Position numbers and translations under genes: made by a program. Source: Corynebacterium sp. sy039 (GTDB taxonomy: Bacteria; Actinomycetota; Actinomycetes; Mycobacteriales; Mycobacteriaceae). Taken from it: a stretch of 64,000 nucleotides of DNA. Below the pieces are notes generated by a model that saw only the letters and a list, made by a program, of their open reading frames with translations, ran no database searches and was not told the DNA's origin. This document shows, one piece after another, positions 7,320 through 16,268 of the stretch (positions are counted from its first letter, which is position 1; each line of letters starts with the position of its first letter). The DNA is taken from positions 248,001 through 312,000 of the forward strand of contig NZ_CP042325.1 of the NCBI RefSeq assembly GCF_007904105.1. Reading direction: 5' to 3'.

Positions 7320-8846
7320 CTATTTCCGCAGCTTAAATACCGCTTTCCCCAGGCAATACTGCGCAGCAAAACCCAAGCCCACACCGAGTAGCACTGCAGT
7401 AGGAATAGCTCTTATCAGTCGTGCAGAGGTATCCGCAATCTCAACCCACGCTGGCATGGCTGCCATCCACAGAGCAGAGTGTGCCAAGACATCCCCACCA
7501 AGCGTGAGAGACACTATGGCTAACACCACCGTCAGTACCAACGCCGCAGCATATGACACAAACACCGCAATGAGCAGAGAAGCAACGCAGATGATGAAGC
7601 CAACAATGCTGGATAGTAGCCAACGCCGACATTCATCACCACGCGTTCCACCAGCGCATACACCAGCCAGTGATGCCACAGTGCTCATCACACCAATACA
7701 TAGTCCAAGCCACATGAGCAGCGCGCTCGCGCACCGCGGGTTCTCCATATACATCAACGCCCAGGCTTTCGATAAGGACTGCCACGCTAACACCGGTAAC
7801 ACGCCGCAACCAATTGGCAGCAGCGTAAAAGTCCATAAGCCATGAACATAACTAGCGGGATAAACCACAGCAACAGTAGCCAGCAGCAGGATGCTTAACC
7901 CCAGGCAAGAGGCTATGGCTGGTTTGAATAACGCCCTGTTCAGTGCGATGACAGCTGCATGGAAATGGGCTGGGCGTCGGCGATTAAAAGATACGGGACG
8001 ATACACACCAGCAGGAACTGTCGCACTCTCATCTATCGGAGAAAGAGCAGGTGGTGTGCCGTGTTTCGTGCGTCGGGCTGCTCGCCCGGGAGATTTCTCC
8101 GGCGTGATAATCGCCATAATGACCCCCAGAACAGCCAATACTATACACAGAGATACAGCAACCCAGGGGCTTTCTACCGTAAGCGGATCGTCAGGGCTTA
8201 ACGCCACGCCATTGTAATGCACACCCAAAATCGGCAAGACTGCGCGCACAGACCACGCCATAGGCGAAAACACCCAACCATTGCCAAGCTGCTCAGCAGT
8301 GACAGTGCCAATAATCTGCCACGCAATAAACACCACCACAGTCATAACCAGATGGGTACGCCGCGCCACCGCCGACGCCACACCAAGCACCCCAAGCGAT
8401 GCCAGAAAAGCCACACACCCAAGGAACGCAATCCGCTCTGCATGAGCACGCTGGGCAAAAACACAAATAAGGTAGCTGCCACCAAAATTAAAAACATGAA
8501 ATGCGAATACGCTACTTGCCGCCACGCAGAACCGGGCGCAACGCTGTGCAGGTTGGCTGATAGGCAACCACGCGGTGCCGCCCTGGCGTGCGTGTGCCTC
8601 CCGTTGCTCTGCACTCAAGGCAAAAATCGCCATGAGTGGGGCTGCTATGCCGGTGAGGTACATTGTTTGCCACATCAGCACGCCAGTGGCATCGGTAGTG
8701 GGGGCAGTATAACCAGAAAGAAAATAGGTCAGCGTAACCAACGGGAAAGCGGCACATGGTAGCCACATCACAGCGCTGCCACGGGCGCGTAAAAACTCAG
8801 CCTGGATATAGCGAGGTTTGTGTGGCGCCGGAAATGATTTAGACAT
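7320..8846 (-). CDS. ABC exporter membrane subunit (ABC-2 type)
   Basis: The 508-residue protein contains about ten to twelve hydrophobic segments in two blocks, joined by a charged Arg-rich hydrophilic linker (about residues 250-290, including SPGRAARRTKHGTPPALSPID). Its start overlaps the end of the ATPase gene by 8 bases, so the two form a two-gene exporter. The layout fits antibiotic-resistance or bacteriocin-type ABC-2 exporters, but the substrate is not recognisable. The last gene before the rhuM relic, it ends about 155 bp from it across an AT-rich gap in which I see no gene. Confidence 0.75.
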   Translation of the reverse strand: MSKSFPAPHKPRYIQAEFLRARGSAVMWLPCAAFPLVTLTYFLSGYTAPTTDATGVLMWQTMYLTGIAAPLMAIFALSAEQREAHARQGGTAWLPISQPAQRCARFCVAASSVFAFHVFNFGGSYLICVFAQRAHAERIAFLGCVAFLASLGVLGVASAVARRTHLVMTVVVFIAWQIIGTVTAEQLGNGWVFSPMAWSVRAVLPILGVHYNGVALSPDDPLTVESPWVAVSLCIVLAVLGVIMAIITPEKSPGRAARRTKHGTPPALSPIDESATVPAGVYRPVSFNRRRPAHFHAAVIALNRALFKPAIASCLGLSILLLATVAVVYPASYVHGLWTFTLLPIGCGVLPVLAWQSLSKAWALMYMENPRCASALLMWLGLCIGVMSTVASLAGVCAGGTRGDECRRWLLSSIVGFIICVASLLIAVFVSYAAALVLTVVLAIVSLTLGGDVLAHSALWMAAMPAWVEIADTSARLIRAIPTAVLLGVGLGFAAQYCLGKAVFKLRK

Positions 8847-9573
8847 TCTGACCTCCGGAGCTGGTCAAACGGAAAAACTCTGCCTCAAGATCACGAAGAT
8901 TGCCCTCAGGAACCAAACCATGCAGCGTTCCTGAATACATGACCTTGCCGTCGGCAAGCACTGTGACATCATCGGCTAGGTGTGCCACTTCACCTAACTG
9001 ATGCGAACTAACCAGCACAGTGCCACCGCTAGCCGCCCATGCGCGCAACAATTCCCGAAGCTGCGCAATTGCCTGCGGATCAAGACCATTTTGTGGCTCA
9101 TCCAAAACCAAAATTTCCGGGTCGCCAAGAATCGCCTGGGCTAAAGCCAAACGTGCTTTCATGCCAGTGGAAAAGGCAGCTGCTTTCTTCTTCCCAACTG
9201 ACCCCAAGCCAACTGTTTCTAAAGCTCGGTCTGCTTCGCTGGGGTCTAAGCCCAGAAGGCTTGTGTGCACGCGTAGATTATTCCGCGCAGACAAATGACC
9301 ATAAAACGCAGGACCGTTGATAGAGGCGCCAATGGTGCGCAGTTTTTCTCTGCTTAACTCCTCACCATGAATAGTGACACTGCCGGAATCTGCAGATAGT
9401 AGGCCTAACAGAATGGATAGCAATGTAGATTTTCCGGCACCATTGCGGCCAAGCAAGGCGTGGACGCGACCGGGGGTGATGTGGAAGTTTATGTCTTTCA
9501 GAACAGGGTTCTTACTGAATTGCTTAGAAATATGGGTGAATGTGATTGCGGGGGTAGGAATAGGAGAACTCAT
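8839..9573 (-). CDS. ABC exporter ATP-binding protein
   Basis: This is a complete ABC ATPase: Walker A GRNGAGKST, signature FSTGMKARLALAQA (a degenerate LSGGQ, as often in CcmA/NatA-type exporter ATPases), Walker B ILVLDEPQNGLDP, and H-loop VSSHQLGEVAHLAD. It pairs with the membrane gene that overlaps its 3' end. The frame is open up to 9645, but family similarity starts near MSSPIPTPAITFTHI, so I place the start at 9573; no convincing ribosome site helps decide. A palindrome at 9641-9658 lies upstream. Confidence 0.85.
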   Translation of the reverse strand: MSSPIPTPAITFTHISKQFSKNPVLKDINFHITPGRVHALLGRNGAGKSTLLSILLGLLSADSGSVTIHGEELSREKLRTIGASINGPAFYGHLSARNNLRVHTSLLGLDPSEADRALETVGLGSVGKKKAAAFSTGMKARLALAQAILGDPEILVLDEPQNGLDPQAIAQLRELLRAWAASGGTVLVSSHQLGEVAHLADDVTVLADGKVMYSGTLHGLVPEGNLRDLEAEFFRLTSSGGQNV

Positions 9574-9640
9574 ATGGGGTATTTTTGTCGGTGAGCTGGG
9601 AAAAGTACTCGGACGAAAGTAGGGTTTTAGTGAGAAGATT

Positions 9641-9658
9641 CTCATACCAGGGTATGAG
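9641..9658. promoter_or_regulatory. Palindrome upstream of the ABC exporter (possible operator)
   Basis: CTCATACC-AG-GGTATGAG is a perfect 8-bp inverted repeat with a 2-nt centre. It lies upstream of the exporter ATPase start and in the gap to the divergent binding-protein gene. The symmetry and position fit a dimeric repressor or activator site; the regulator is unknown. Confidence 0.4.
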
Positions 9659-9717
9659 CGTATGGAGTGGATAGTGGCAAACGGAAAGCTAGGGGGAGTT
9701 TTTGCTATGGGTAGCGT

Positions 9718-9729
9718 CGATAGCTATCG
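9718..9729. promoter_or_regulatory. 12-bp palindrome upstream of the importer (possible operator)
   Basis: CGATAGCTATCG is perfectly self-complementary and lies 37 bp before the binding-protein start. It does not resemble the DtxR-type iron box (TTAGGTTAGCCTAACCTAA). Function inferred from symmetry and position only. Confidence 0.3.
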
Positions 9730-9766
9730 GGGGGATGATGGTGACAAGTGGAGCGGATGACAGATT

Positions 9767-10859
9767 ATGATAAACGCTATGAATAAAGCACTGAAGCGTT
9801 CTGCATACGCTGCTGTTATATCTGCATCCTTGCTGTTGGCAGGCTGTGGAGCTGAGGATAAAAATGATAAGAATTCTGCATCCGAAGCTGGTGTAGTAAA
9901 GGTTAATAACTGTGGTTATGACATGGAGTTTCCACAGGCTCCAGAGAAAGTACTCATTATGAATGGTGCTTCCGTGGGGGAAGCGGAAAGCATGATTAGT
10001 TTGGGGTTGGGGGACAAAATTATTGCTAATGCCCAGGGGTGGAGCGTTTCAGATATTCCGGGGATGGCGGAAAAAGTAGCTGCGTTGCCGAAGGATAATC
10101 TGGAGATGAATGCGGCATTTGATATTCCTGCGGAGCAGGTGCTTAGCCGCAAACCAGATTTGGTGCTATCTACGTATTCTGGTGGCTTTAATGAACGTCA
10201 AGGTTTTGCTTCCCGTGAGACTTTGCAGCAAGTGGGTATAAAAAGCCTTGTCACCCCAGCTAACTGTGCTCTAGGGAAAACGGAAAAATGTGACAGACCA
10301 GGAACAAGAGCAATATCTTAAGGCTGGCGTGGAAGATTCTGCCCAATATCTAAAACTGTTGGGAAAGATTTTCCGGGTGGAAGATAGGGCAGAAGATCTG
10401 GTGACCCAGATGAATCAACGTATTGCTGCGGTGGAGGAAAAATTAGCGGCTACGTCCAGCAGCACCAGCCCAAAGAAAATGTTGATTGTTTTCCCAGAAA
10501 TGGCGGCCATGAATGCCCAGGGATTACCTGCGGTGATGAGTGGTGGAATCTACGATAATGTGATTGAAAAAGCTGGTGGTAGCCCAACATTCGCGGGAAA
10601 TCCTGACATCACCATGACACTCAGCCCAGAGCAATTAGCCTCAGCAGATGTAGATGTGTTGATTATTGGCACCACGGGGGCTCAGGGAACAACGGCGGAG
10701 GAAGAAGCCCAGAAACTATTTGAGGCATATCCACAGTGGAAAGCTTCCCGCACACATACTTTTGTGGGTGCTTCCGACGGCTTGTACTTGGGGCCTGCTC
10801 ATGCTGATGCAATAGAAAAAATTGCCAAGGTTGCTTACCCAGAGGCTTTCTCTGAATGA
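9767..10859 (+). pseudogene. FecB-type binding lipoprotein, frameshifted
   Basis: The first frame (9767-10321) encodes a lipoprotein signal (SASLLLAGCG, lipobox LAGC), the VNNCGYDMEFPQAPEKVLIMNG entry and the FNERQGFASRETLQQVGI helix of a class III binding protein. It then runs into unrelated residues. The second frame (coding from about 10287 to 10859) continues exactly where the family should: VTDQEQEQYLKAGVEDSAQYLKLLGKIF, ending in IEKIAKVAYPEAF. The switch falls at a run of five A (10284-10288); four A would restore one frame. This could be a real mutation, a variable tract or a sequencing error. The NCG motif is also seen in proposed F420-0 importer binding proteins, so an iron-siderophore substrate is not certain. 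Confidence 0.8.
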
Positions 10860-10996
10860 GTGCTTGGATAAGCACTGAATGAGTGCTGAATCATTGAGCT
10901 GCACGGCTTGATGAGGAGGCGCATGGCTTAATTACAGGGCTTTGAGCACACAGCTTATGACCGAGGTTATGGTGGAAAGAAAAACTAGGGGCACTT

Positions 10997-12046
10997 GTGC
11001 ATAAACGTGTTTTCCAAAGAGTGCCTTTTGCTTTGTTATGCGCGATAATCCTGTGCATCCTGCTGGTTTTTATGCTGGCTGGTGTGCTGTGGGGTTCTGT
11101 TGGACTGAGTGTAGATCAGGTAGTTCAAGCTCTAAGCCATCGTCTGTTGGGGCGCAGCGGAATACCTGAGGATCCTTTGGCCTATACCATCGTGTGGCAG
11201 CTGCGCTTGCCACGTGTGCTGGCTGCAGCACTGGTTGGGGCGGGTTTAGCAGTATCTGGTGCGGTTTTGCAGGCGATGGTGCGCAACCCCTTGGCAGACC
11301 CCTACACATTGGGTGTGTCTCACAGTGCCGCTCTTGCAGCGGTACTTACGATGACCTCCAGCAGTGCAGTGTGGTTACGTAATCTTGGTATGCCGCTGGC
11401 TGCTCTGTTAGGCGCGGGAGTTAGTTTATGCCTAGTTTTATATCTGGCGCAGCAGCATGGGAAATTCACCAGTGCCCGCATTGTTTTAGCCGGTGTAGGG
11501 GTGGGGCAGATTGCTCTGGCTGGAACCACGCTTGTTCAATTAACCGCGCAGCCGGGTGAAATTCATGGCATTTTATTTTGGCTACTCGGTAGCGTGGCGG
11601 GAGTACAAAAATTAAGCGCATTAACATTGCCTACGCTGTGCATGGGATTGTGCATTGCATATCTCTTTACCCAGGCAAAGAAAATCAATGTGCTGTCCAT
11701 GGGTGATGAAGACGCTCATGCTTTAGGCATTAACATCCATGTTCTGCGAGTACAGCTGATTATTGTGGTGGCAATTCTCACGGGCATGGCAGTAACACTA
11801 GCTGGCTGTGTGGGGTTCATTGGGCTGATCGTGCCACATTGCGTGCGTTTTATTGTTGGTTCTGATTACCGCAAAGTTCTTCCACTATCCCTGCTGATAG
11901 GAGCGATAGTTTTAGTTCTTATTGATATTGTGGCTCGTCTGATTGATATTCCAAATGAATACCCACTGACCATTTTCAGCGCAGCGCTGGGCGGACCATT
12001 TTTCCTATGGCTACTGAAAAGAAGCAACGCAGGAGGAAATGTATGA
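10997..12046 (+). CDS. FecCD-type ABC importer permease
   Basis: The 349-residue protein has about ten hydrophobic helices and FecCD/BtuC hallmarks: RLPRVLAAALVGAGLAVSGAVLQAMVRNPLADPYTLGVS near residue 70, VLSMGDEDAHALGINI, and the late GCVGFIGLIVPHCVRFIVGSDYRKVLPLSLLIGA. A GTG start is used. The stop overlaps the ATPase start as ATGA. It forms the membrane channel of the importer with the frameshifted binding protein upstream, so the system may currently lack its binding protein. Confidence 0.9.
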   Translation: MHKRVFQRVPFALLCAIILCILLVFMLAGVLWGSVGLSVDQVVQALSHRLLGRSGIPEDPLAYTIVWQLRLPRVLAAALVGAGLAVSGAVLQAMVRNPLADPYTLGVSHSAALAAVLTMTSSSAVWLRNLGMPLAALLGAGVSLCLVLYLAQQHGKFTSARIVLAGVGVGQIALAGTTLVQLTAQPGEIHGILFWLLGSVAGVQKLSALTLPTLCMGLCIAYLFTQAKKINVLSMGDEDAHALGINIHVLRVQLIIVVAILTGMAVTLAGCVGFIGLIVPHCVRFIVGSDYRKVLPLSLLIGAIVLVLIDIVARLIDIPNEYPLTIFSAALGGPFFLWLLKRSNAGGNV

Positions 12047-12942
12047 GTGGGGAACAGGCTAACCACGCCGCACAGATGCGCGTCGATAAACTTACAATTA
12101 CAGTCAATGACCACCGCATTATCGACAACATCAGTGCCTGCTTGAAACCTGGGAAAATTACCGCCATTATTGGCCCGAATGGGTGCGGTAAAACCACTTT
12201 TCTACGGGCGTTGTATCGCAGCCTGAAACCCACTACAGGGGCGGTGTATAGCGGTGATGTGAATATTTGGGATATCACTGCTGCGGAATCCGCGGCACAG
12301 CGCGCTGTTGTGACTCAATATCACGGTGAAGGGGTTGGTTTTAATGGTTATGAGATTGTGGAAATGGGGCGGTATTTCGCGCGAACAACAAACGTGAAAA
12401 CCAATCTGAAAACCGCTCGGAGAGCACAGTATTCATGCGAAGAAAACGAGGTCACACATGGCGAGCATGGGAATGTAGATAAACATGCGCGCTCGCGGCG
12501 AGATGCCGCAATTATCCGCCAGGCACTGCTGGACGTGGCGGGAACAGAAGAAAAAGCCCAGGAATTAGCACAGAAATCTTTTGCTGATATGTCCGGTGGG
12601 GAACAGCAACGGGTACTTATTGCTCGTGCTCTGGCCCAACGGGCACCGGTCATCATTCTGGATGAGCCTACAAACCATCTGGATATTCATGCGGAATTAT
12701 CCATCATGGCGCTTATTCGCCGGCATCAATGCACAACAATTCTTGTGGTGCATGACATTAACCATGCACTTGCTTATGCCGATGACGTTATGGTCCTAAA
12801 CCAAGGGAAAATCTACGCTAGTGGGGAACCGCACGCGGTGCTCACACCGGAGCTTATCCGTGAAGTATTTGGGGTATCCGCCTGTTTCACCACAGATCCG
12901 CATACCGGAAAGCCCTTCGCCATCCTGGGTTTGCCGGGGTAG
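12043..12942 (+). CDS. FepC-type ABC importer ATPase with an unusual insertion
   Basis: Walker A GPNGCGKTT, signature MSGGEQQRVLIARALAQ, Walker B VIILDEPTNHLD and H-loop VVHDINHALAYAD make a complete FepC/BtuD-type ATPase. Between the helical-domain start (VEMGRYFA) and the usual helix (AIIRQALLDVAGTEEKA) there is an extra hydrophilic, charged stretch of roughly 35 residues (about 110-150) rich in Lys, His, Arg and Glu, not usual in the family. The start is set at 12043, where ATGA overlaps the permease stop; the upstream in-frame ATG at 12007 lies inside the permease gene. Confidence 0.88.
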   Translation: MSGEQANHAAQMRVDKLTITVNDHRIIDNISACLKPGKITAIIGPNGCGKTTFLRALYRSLKPTTGAVYSGDVNIWDITAAESAAQRAVVTQYHGEGVGFNGYEIVEMGRYFARTTNVKTNLKTARRAQYSCEENEVTHGEHGNVDKHARSRRDAAIIRQALLDVAGTEEKAQELAQKSFADMSGGEQQRVLIARALAQRAPVIILDEPTNHLDIHAELSIMALIRRHQCTTILVVHDINHALAYADDVMVLNQGKIYASGEPHAVLTPELIREVFGVSACFTTDPHTGKPFAILGLPG

Positions 12943-13087
12943 CTTAAGGAGCCTACTCTAACCTCCTCACCCCTCAGACCGCGTCCCATCAATGTCGCTA
13001 GGCTGGTATCGTTACTATGAATCTAAGAACCGAATATCACAAAATAAGAAAATTAAGAAATACAGAATAGAGAAAAGCGACACTTGC

Positions 13088-14461
13088 ATGACCACAGAAA
13101 ACTCAGAAAACACAGAAAACTCAGAGAACATAAAAAACACAGAAACCCCTGAGATTACAAAGCCTGACACTACTTTCACGCTAGAAACAGAGCTTTTCGA
13201 CGCCCCCGGCAAGCATGGGCGCACTGGAGTTATTCACACTCCGCATGGTGACATTGCCACGCCTGCGTTTATCCCTGTCGGCACTAAAGCTACGGTAAAG
13301 ACGCTTACTCCTGAGCAGATTCGTCAGACTGGTGCTCAGGCAGTATTGTCCAATGCCTATCACCTCTATTTGCAGCCTGGCCCGGATGTGGTCGATGAGG
13401 CAGGTGGGGTGGCTGCGTTTGAGAATTGGCATGGCCCAACTTATACCGACTCTGGCGGGTTCCAAGTGATGAGCTTGGGTGTGGGGTTCAAGAAGGTTTT
13501 GGCTATGGATACCGTCGGGCTGCATGAGAGTGAGATTCGGGCTAGGCATAAGGATCGTTATGCTCATGTTGATGAGGATGGTGTGAATTTCCGTTCTGTG
13601 ATTGATGGTTCTCGGCATCGGTTTACTCCTGAGAAGAGTATGCAGATTCAGCATCAGTTGGGTGCGGATATTATGTTTGCGTTTGATGAGCTGACCACGC
13701 TTTTGGATACGCGTTTGTATCAGGAGCAGTCGGTGGAGCGTACTCGTCGGTGGGCTCAGCGTTGTCTTGATGAGCATGATCGTTTGACTCGGCAGCGCGT
13801 GGATAAGCCGTTGCAGTCTTTATGGGGCGTGGTGCAGGGGGCGCAGTATGAGGATTTGCGTCGACAAGCAGTGCGTGGGTTATTGGAGCTGTCTGATCGT
13901 GCTGAGCAGGCGGGACGACGCGGTTTCGGTGGTTTTGGTATCGGTGGTGCCTTGGAGAAAGAGAATTTGGGCACTATCGTGGGTTGGGTTTGCGATGAGC
14001 TCCCTAAGGAAAAGCCACGTCATTTGTTGGGTATTTCTGAGCCTGATGACTTATTCACTGCCATTGAGGCAGGTGCGGATACTTTTGATTGTGTGGCTCC
14101 CACTCGCCTAGGCAGGCGCGGTGGTGTATATACTCTCGACGGTCGCCTTAACATCACTGCCTCTAGGTTTAAGCGAGACTTTAGTCCGGTGGATGCGGAG
14201 TTTGGTGGCTATGTGTCGGAGAATTACACTCGTGCGTATTTGCACCACCTGTTCAAGGCGAAAGAAAACTTGGGGCAGACTCTATGCACATTGCACAATG
14301 TGAGCTTTATGATTGCGTTGGTTAATAATATCCGCAATGCAATCAACAATGGCACGTATGCAGAGTATAAGGAGGAGTTCATGGGGCGTTATTATGCTCA
14401 TGCTAAGCCAAAGACTGGCCCCATGATTACCCCACGTGGCTCAAAGAAGCATCACCACTAA
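13088..14461 (+). CDS. tgt: tRNA-guanine transglycosylase lacking the zinc cysteines
   Basis: Tgt exchanges G34 of GUN-anticodon tRNAs for preQ1 or queuine. Recognisable parts are GVIHTPHGDIATPAFIPVGTKATVK, the catalytic region TDSGGFQVMSLG, LWGVVQGAQYEDLR, the second active-site Asp region FDCVAPTRLGRRGG and the C-terminal NYTRAYLHHLFKAKE...TLHNV. The C-x-C-x2-C zinc ligands that normally precede NYSRAYLxHL are absent: the segment reads SPVDAEFGGYVSENYTRAY, although the fourth ligand (His of LHNV) remains. The N-terminus has a low-complexity Glu/Asn/Ser/Thr stretch (TENSENTENSENIKNTET). The start at 13088 follows a 96-nt in-frame extension that looks non-coding. Neighbours are a queuosine-precursor transporter and gluQ. 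Confidence 0.88.
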   Translation: MTTENSENTENSENIKNTETPEITKPDTTFTLETELFDAPGKHGRTGVIHTPHGDIATPAFIPVGTKATVKTLTPEQIRQTGAQAVLSNAYHLYLQPGPDVVDEAGGVAAFENWHGPTYTDSGGFQVMSLGVGFKKVLAMDTVGLHESEIRARHKDRYAHVDEDGVNFRSVIDGSRHRFTPEKSMQIQHQLGADIMFAFDELTTLLDTRLYQEQSVERTRRWAQRCLDEHDRLTRQRVDKPLQSLWGVVQGAQYEDLRRQAVRGLLELSDRAEQAGRRGFGGFGIGGALEKENLGTIVGWVCDELPKEKPRHLLGISEPDDLFTAIEAGADTFDCVAPTRLGRRGGVYTLDGRLNITASRFKRDFSPVDAEFGGYVSENYTRAYLHHLFKAKENLGQTLCTLHNVSFMIALVNNIRNAINNGTYAEYKEEFMGRYYAHAKPKTGPMITPRGSKKHHH

Positions 14462-14479
14462 ACCAATGGTAGTGGTCGC

Positions 14480-15166
14480 TTAGTAGTTCTCGCGGTTTTT
14501 CACCCAACGGATTACCAAGTATGTAATTGGCATAATCACCACTTCGATGAGGGTTTTCCATAAAAAGCCCACCAGAATGTAATTGACGGTATCGCCAATG
14601 GTGGTGATGCCAATTACTGGTGCTGCGATAAGACAGAAAATGAGGGTGTCGCCGAACTCGCCCACAATAGTGGAGCCGATGAGACGCTGCCACAGCGATT
14701 TTTCTCCGGTGCGTTTCTTGATTGCTGTGAGTGTCCATGCGTTGAGTAGCTGACCGACGGCATAGCCGCATAGGGAGGCGAGCACGATTTGAGGCACGAG
14801 TGCGAGCACTGCCTCGAATGATTCTTGTCCTTCGTAGAAGTCTGCCCCTGGGAGCCAGATGGCGATGTAGAAGGAGAACACTGCCAGGATTGTGGTGAAG
14901 AAACCAGTCCAGATTGCTCGTCTGGCTGCACGGAATCCATAGCATTCAGCGAGGACGTCGCCGAGAATATAGGCGGCGGGGAACAGGAAGAAAGCGCCGT
15001 CGGTAACCAGTGGTCCAATGGCAACGCCTTTGGTGGCGGTGATATTGGAGATGAGGAAAATTGCCACAAAGAGTGCTAGGAATACTGGGTAGAATGAGCG
15101 TTGTACTGGGATATAGCGCGGTGCGGAGTCGTTGCGCGTAGCGTTATTGATGTTGTTATCTGTCAC
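14480..15166 (-). CDS. Queuosine precursor transporter (YhhQ/QPTR, VUT family)
   Basis: The 228-residue protein has six hydrophobic helices and family motifs: LFVAIFLISNITATKGVAIG, DGAFFLFPAAYILGDVLAECYGFRAAR, and LIGSTIVGEFGDTLIFCLIAAPVIG. QPTR proteins take up preQ0, preQ1 or queuine; being flanked by tgt and gluQ strongly supports that role. It is encoded convergent to tgt, with its end 18 bases past the tgt stop, and divergent from gluQ. No preQ1 riboswitch-like structure is evident in the 50-bp gap to gluQ. Confidence 0.88.
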   Translation of the reverse strand: MTDNNINNATRNDSAPRYIPVQRSFYPVFLALFVAIFLISNITATKGVAIGPLVTDGAFFLFPAAYILGDVLAECYGFRAARRAIWTGFFTTILAVFSFYIAIWLPGADFYEGQESFEAVLALVPQIVLASLCGYAVGQLLNAWTLTAIKKRTGEKSLWQRLIGSTIVGEFGDTLIFCLIAAPVIGITTIGDTVNYILVGFLWKTLIEVVIMPITYLVIRWVKNRENY

Positions 15167-15216
15167 GCGTCAAAGTTTAGGGTAAATACCTTGCGGAAGC
15201 TATATTTGTCGCATAA

Positions 15217-16149
15217 ATGCGTAGCATGGGTGCTATGAGTTCTTTGCATGGTGCAGCTACGGGTGGAAGTGCAGGTGCTGGTCGGTATGCGCCTAGTCCT
15301 AGTGGTGATTTGCACTTTGGTAATCTGCGCACTGCGGTTGTGGCGTGGCTTTTTGCCCGTTGGTCGTCGCGGGAGTTTTTGCTGCGTGTGGAGGATATTG
15401 ATACGCAGCGTTCTTCGATGGAGTCGGCGCGTCGGCAGTTGGAAGATTTAGCTGCCATTGGGCTGGATTGGGATGGGGATGTGGTGTATCAGTCCCAGCG
15501 TCACGACGCTTATGCGCAGGCATTGAGTGCTTTGCCGGTATATGAGTGCTATTGTTCGCGCAAGGAGATTAGTCAGGCGGCGAGTGCTCCTCATGTGATT
15601 CCGGGGCATTATCCTGGTACGTGCCGGCAGTTGAGTGAGCAGCAGCGTGCGGATAAGCGCGCTGAGTTGGCGGCGGTGGGGCGGGTGCCTGCGTTACGTT
15701 TGCGTGCTGAGGTTACCCAGTGGACTGTGCAGGATTTTTATGCAGGTGCTGTCACGGGTGATGTGGATGACATGATTTTGCGACGTGGTGGGCAGCAACC
15801 TGATTGGGCATATAATTTGGCGGTTGTGGTTGATGACGCTGCCAGCGGTGTGGATCAGGTGGTGCGTGGTGATGATTTGCTTAGTTCGGCGCCGCGCCAA
15901 GCGTATGTGGCGCATTTGTTGGGGGTGCAGGTGCCGGAGTATGTGCATGTGCCGTTGGTGCTCAATGATGGTGGTGTGCGGTTGGCTAAGCGTGATGGTG
16001 CGGTGACTTTGAGGCAGTTAGGTGATCCTGCTGCCGTGGTGCGCGAAATAGCGTTTTCCTTAGGCAGTTCTGCGACTTCTTTGCAGGAATTATTGGCAGA
16101 TTTTAATCCTCGATCGATGCCAAGAACTCCTTATATTTGGCGCCATTAA
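15217..16149 (+). CDS. gluQ: Glutamyl-Q tRNA(Asp) synthetase
   Basis: GluQ-RS is a truncated glutamyl-tRNA synthetase that attaches Glu to the queuosine at position 34 of tRNA-Asp. The HIGH-like motif is [15 protein letters not shown] near residue 27, followed by [13 protein letters not shown] zinc-type C-x-C...Y-x3-C set is seen in CYC and [19 protein letters not shown] and a KMSKS-like [10 protein letters not shown] follow, and there is no anticodon-binding domain. In-frame ATGs at 15226 and 15235 are alternative starts. It completes a Q-salvage group with tgt and the transporter. Confidence 0.92.
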   Translation: MRSMGAMSSLHGAATGGSAGAGRYAPSPSGDLHFGNLRTAVVAWLFARWSSREFLLRVEDIDTQRSSMESARRQLEDLAAIGLDWDGDVVYQSQRHDAYAQALSALPVYECYCSRKEISQAASAPHVIPGHYPGTCRQLSEQQRADKRAELAAVGRVPALRLRAEVTQWTVQDFYAGAVTGDVDDMILRRGGQQPDWAYNLAVVVDDAASGVDQVVRGDDLLSSAPRQAYVAHLLGVQVPEYVHVPLVLNDGGVRLAKRDGAVTLRQLGDPAAVVREIAFSLGSSATSLQELLADFNPRSMPRTPYIWRH

Positions 16150-16175
16150 GCGCTTTTCGACGCTCATGCTAGGGT

Positions 16176-16184
16176 GAGTTTGCG
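16176..16184 (+). repeat. Target-site duplication, left copy
   Basis: GAGTTTGCG directly precedes the left inverted repeat of the IS element and is repeated exactly at 17596-17604. Eight or nine bases are duplicated, depending on where the element is taken to end; 8 bp is usual for IS1595-family elements. Confidence 0.85.
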
Positions 16185-16268
16185 TGCTGTGTTCTACCAA
16201 AATTGACATCGAACATAACAACGAACACCCCGTTCTTCATGTCGGGGGAGGTTTTTACAATTTAAGAC

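Noticed and set aside
14453..14476. Hairpin ACCACTA...TAGTGGT at the tgt stop, considered as a terminator.
   Set aside because: The stem is short with a large loop and no T-run on either side, so it is not convincing.
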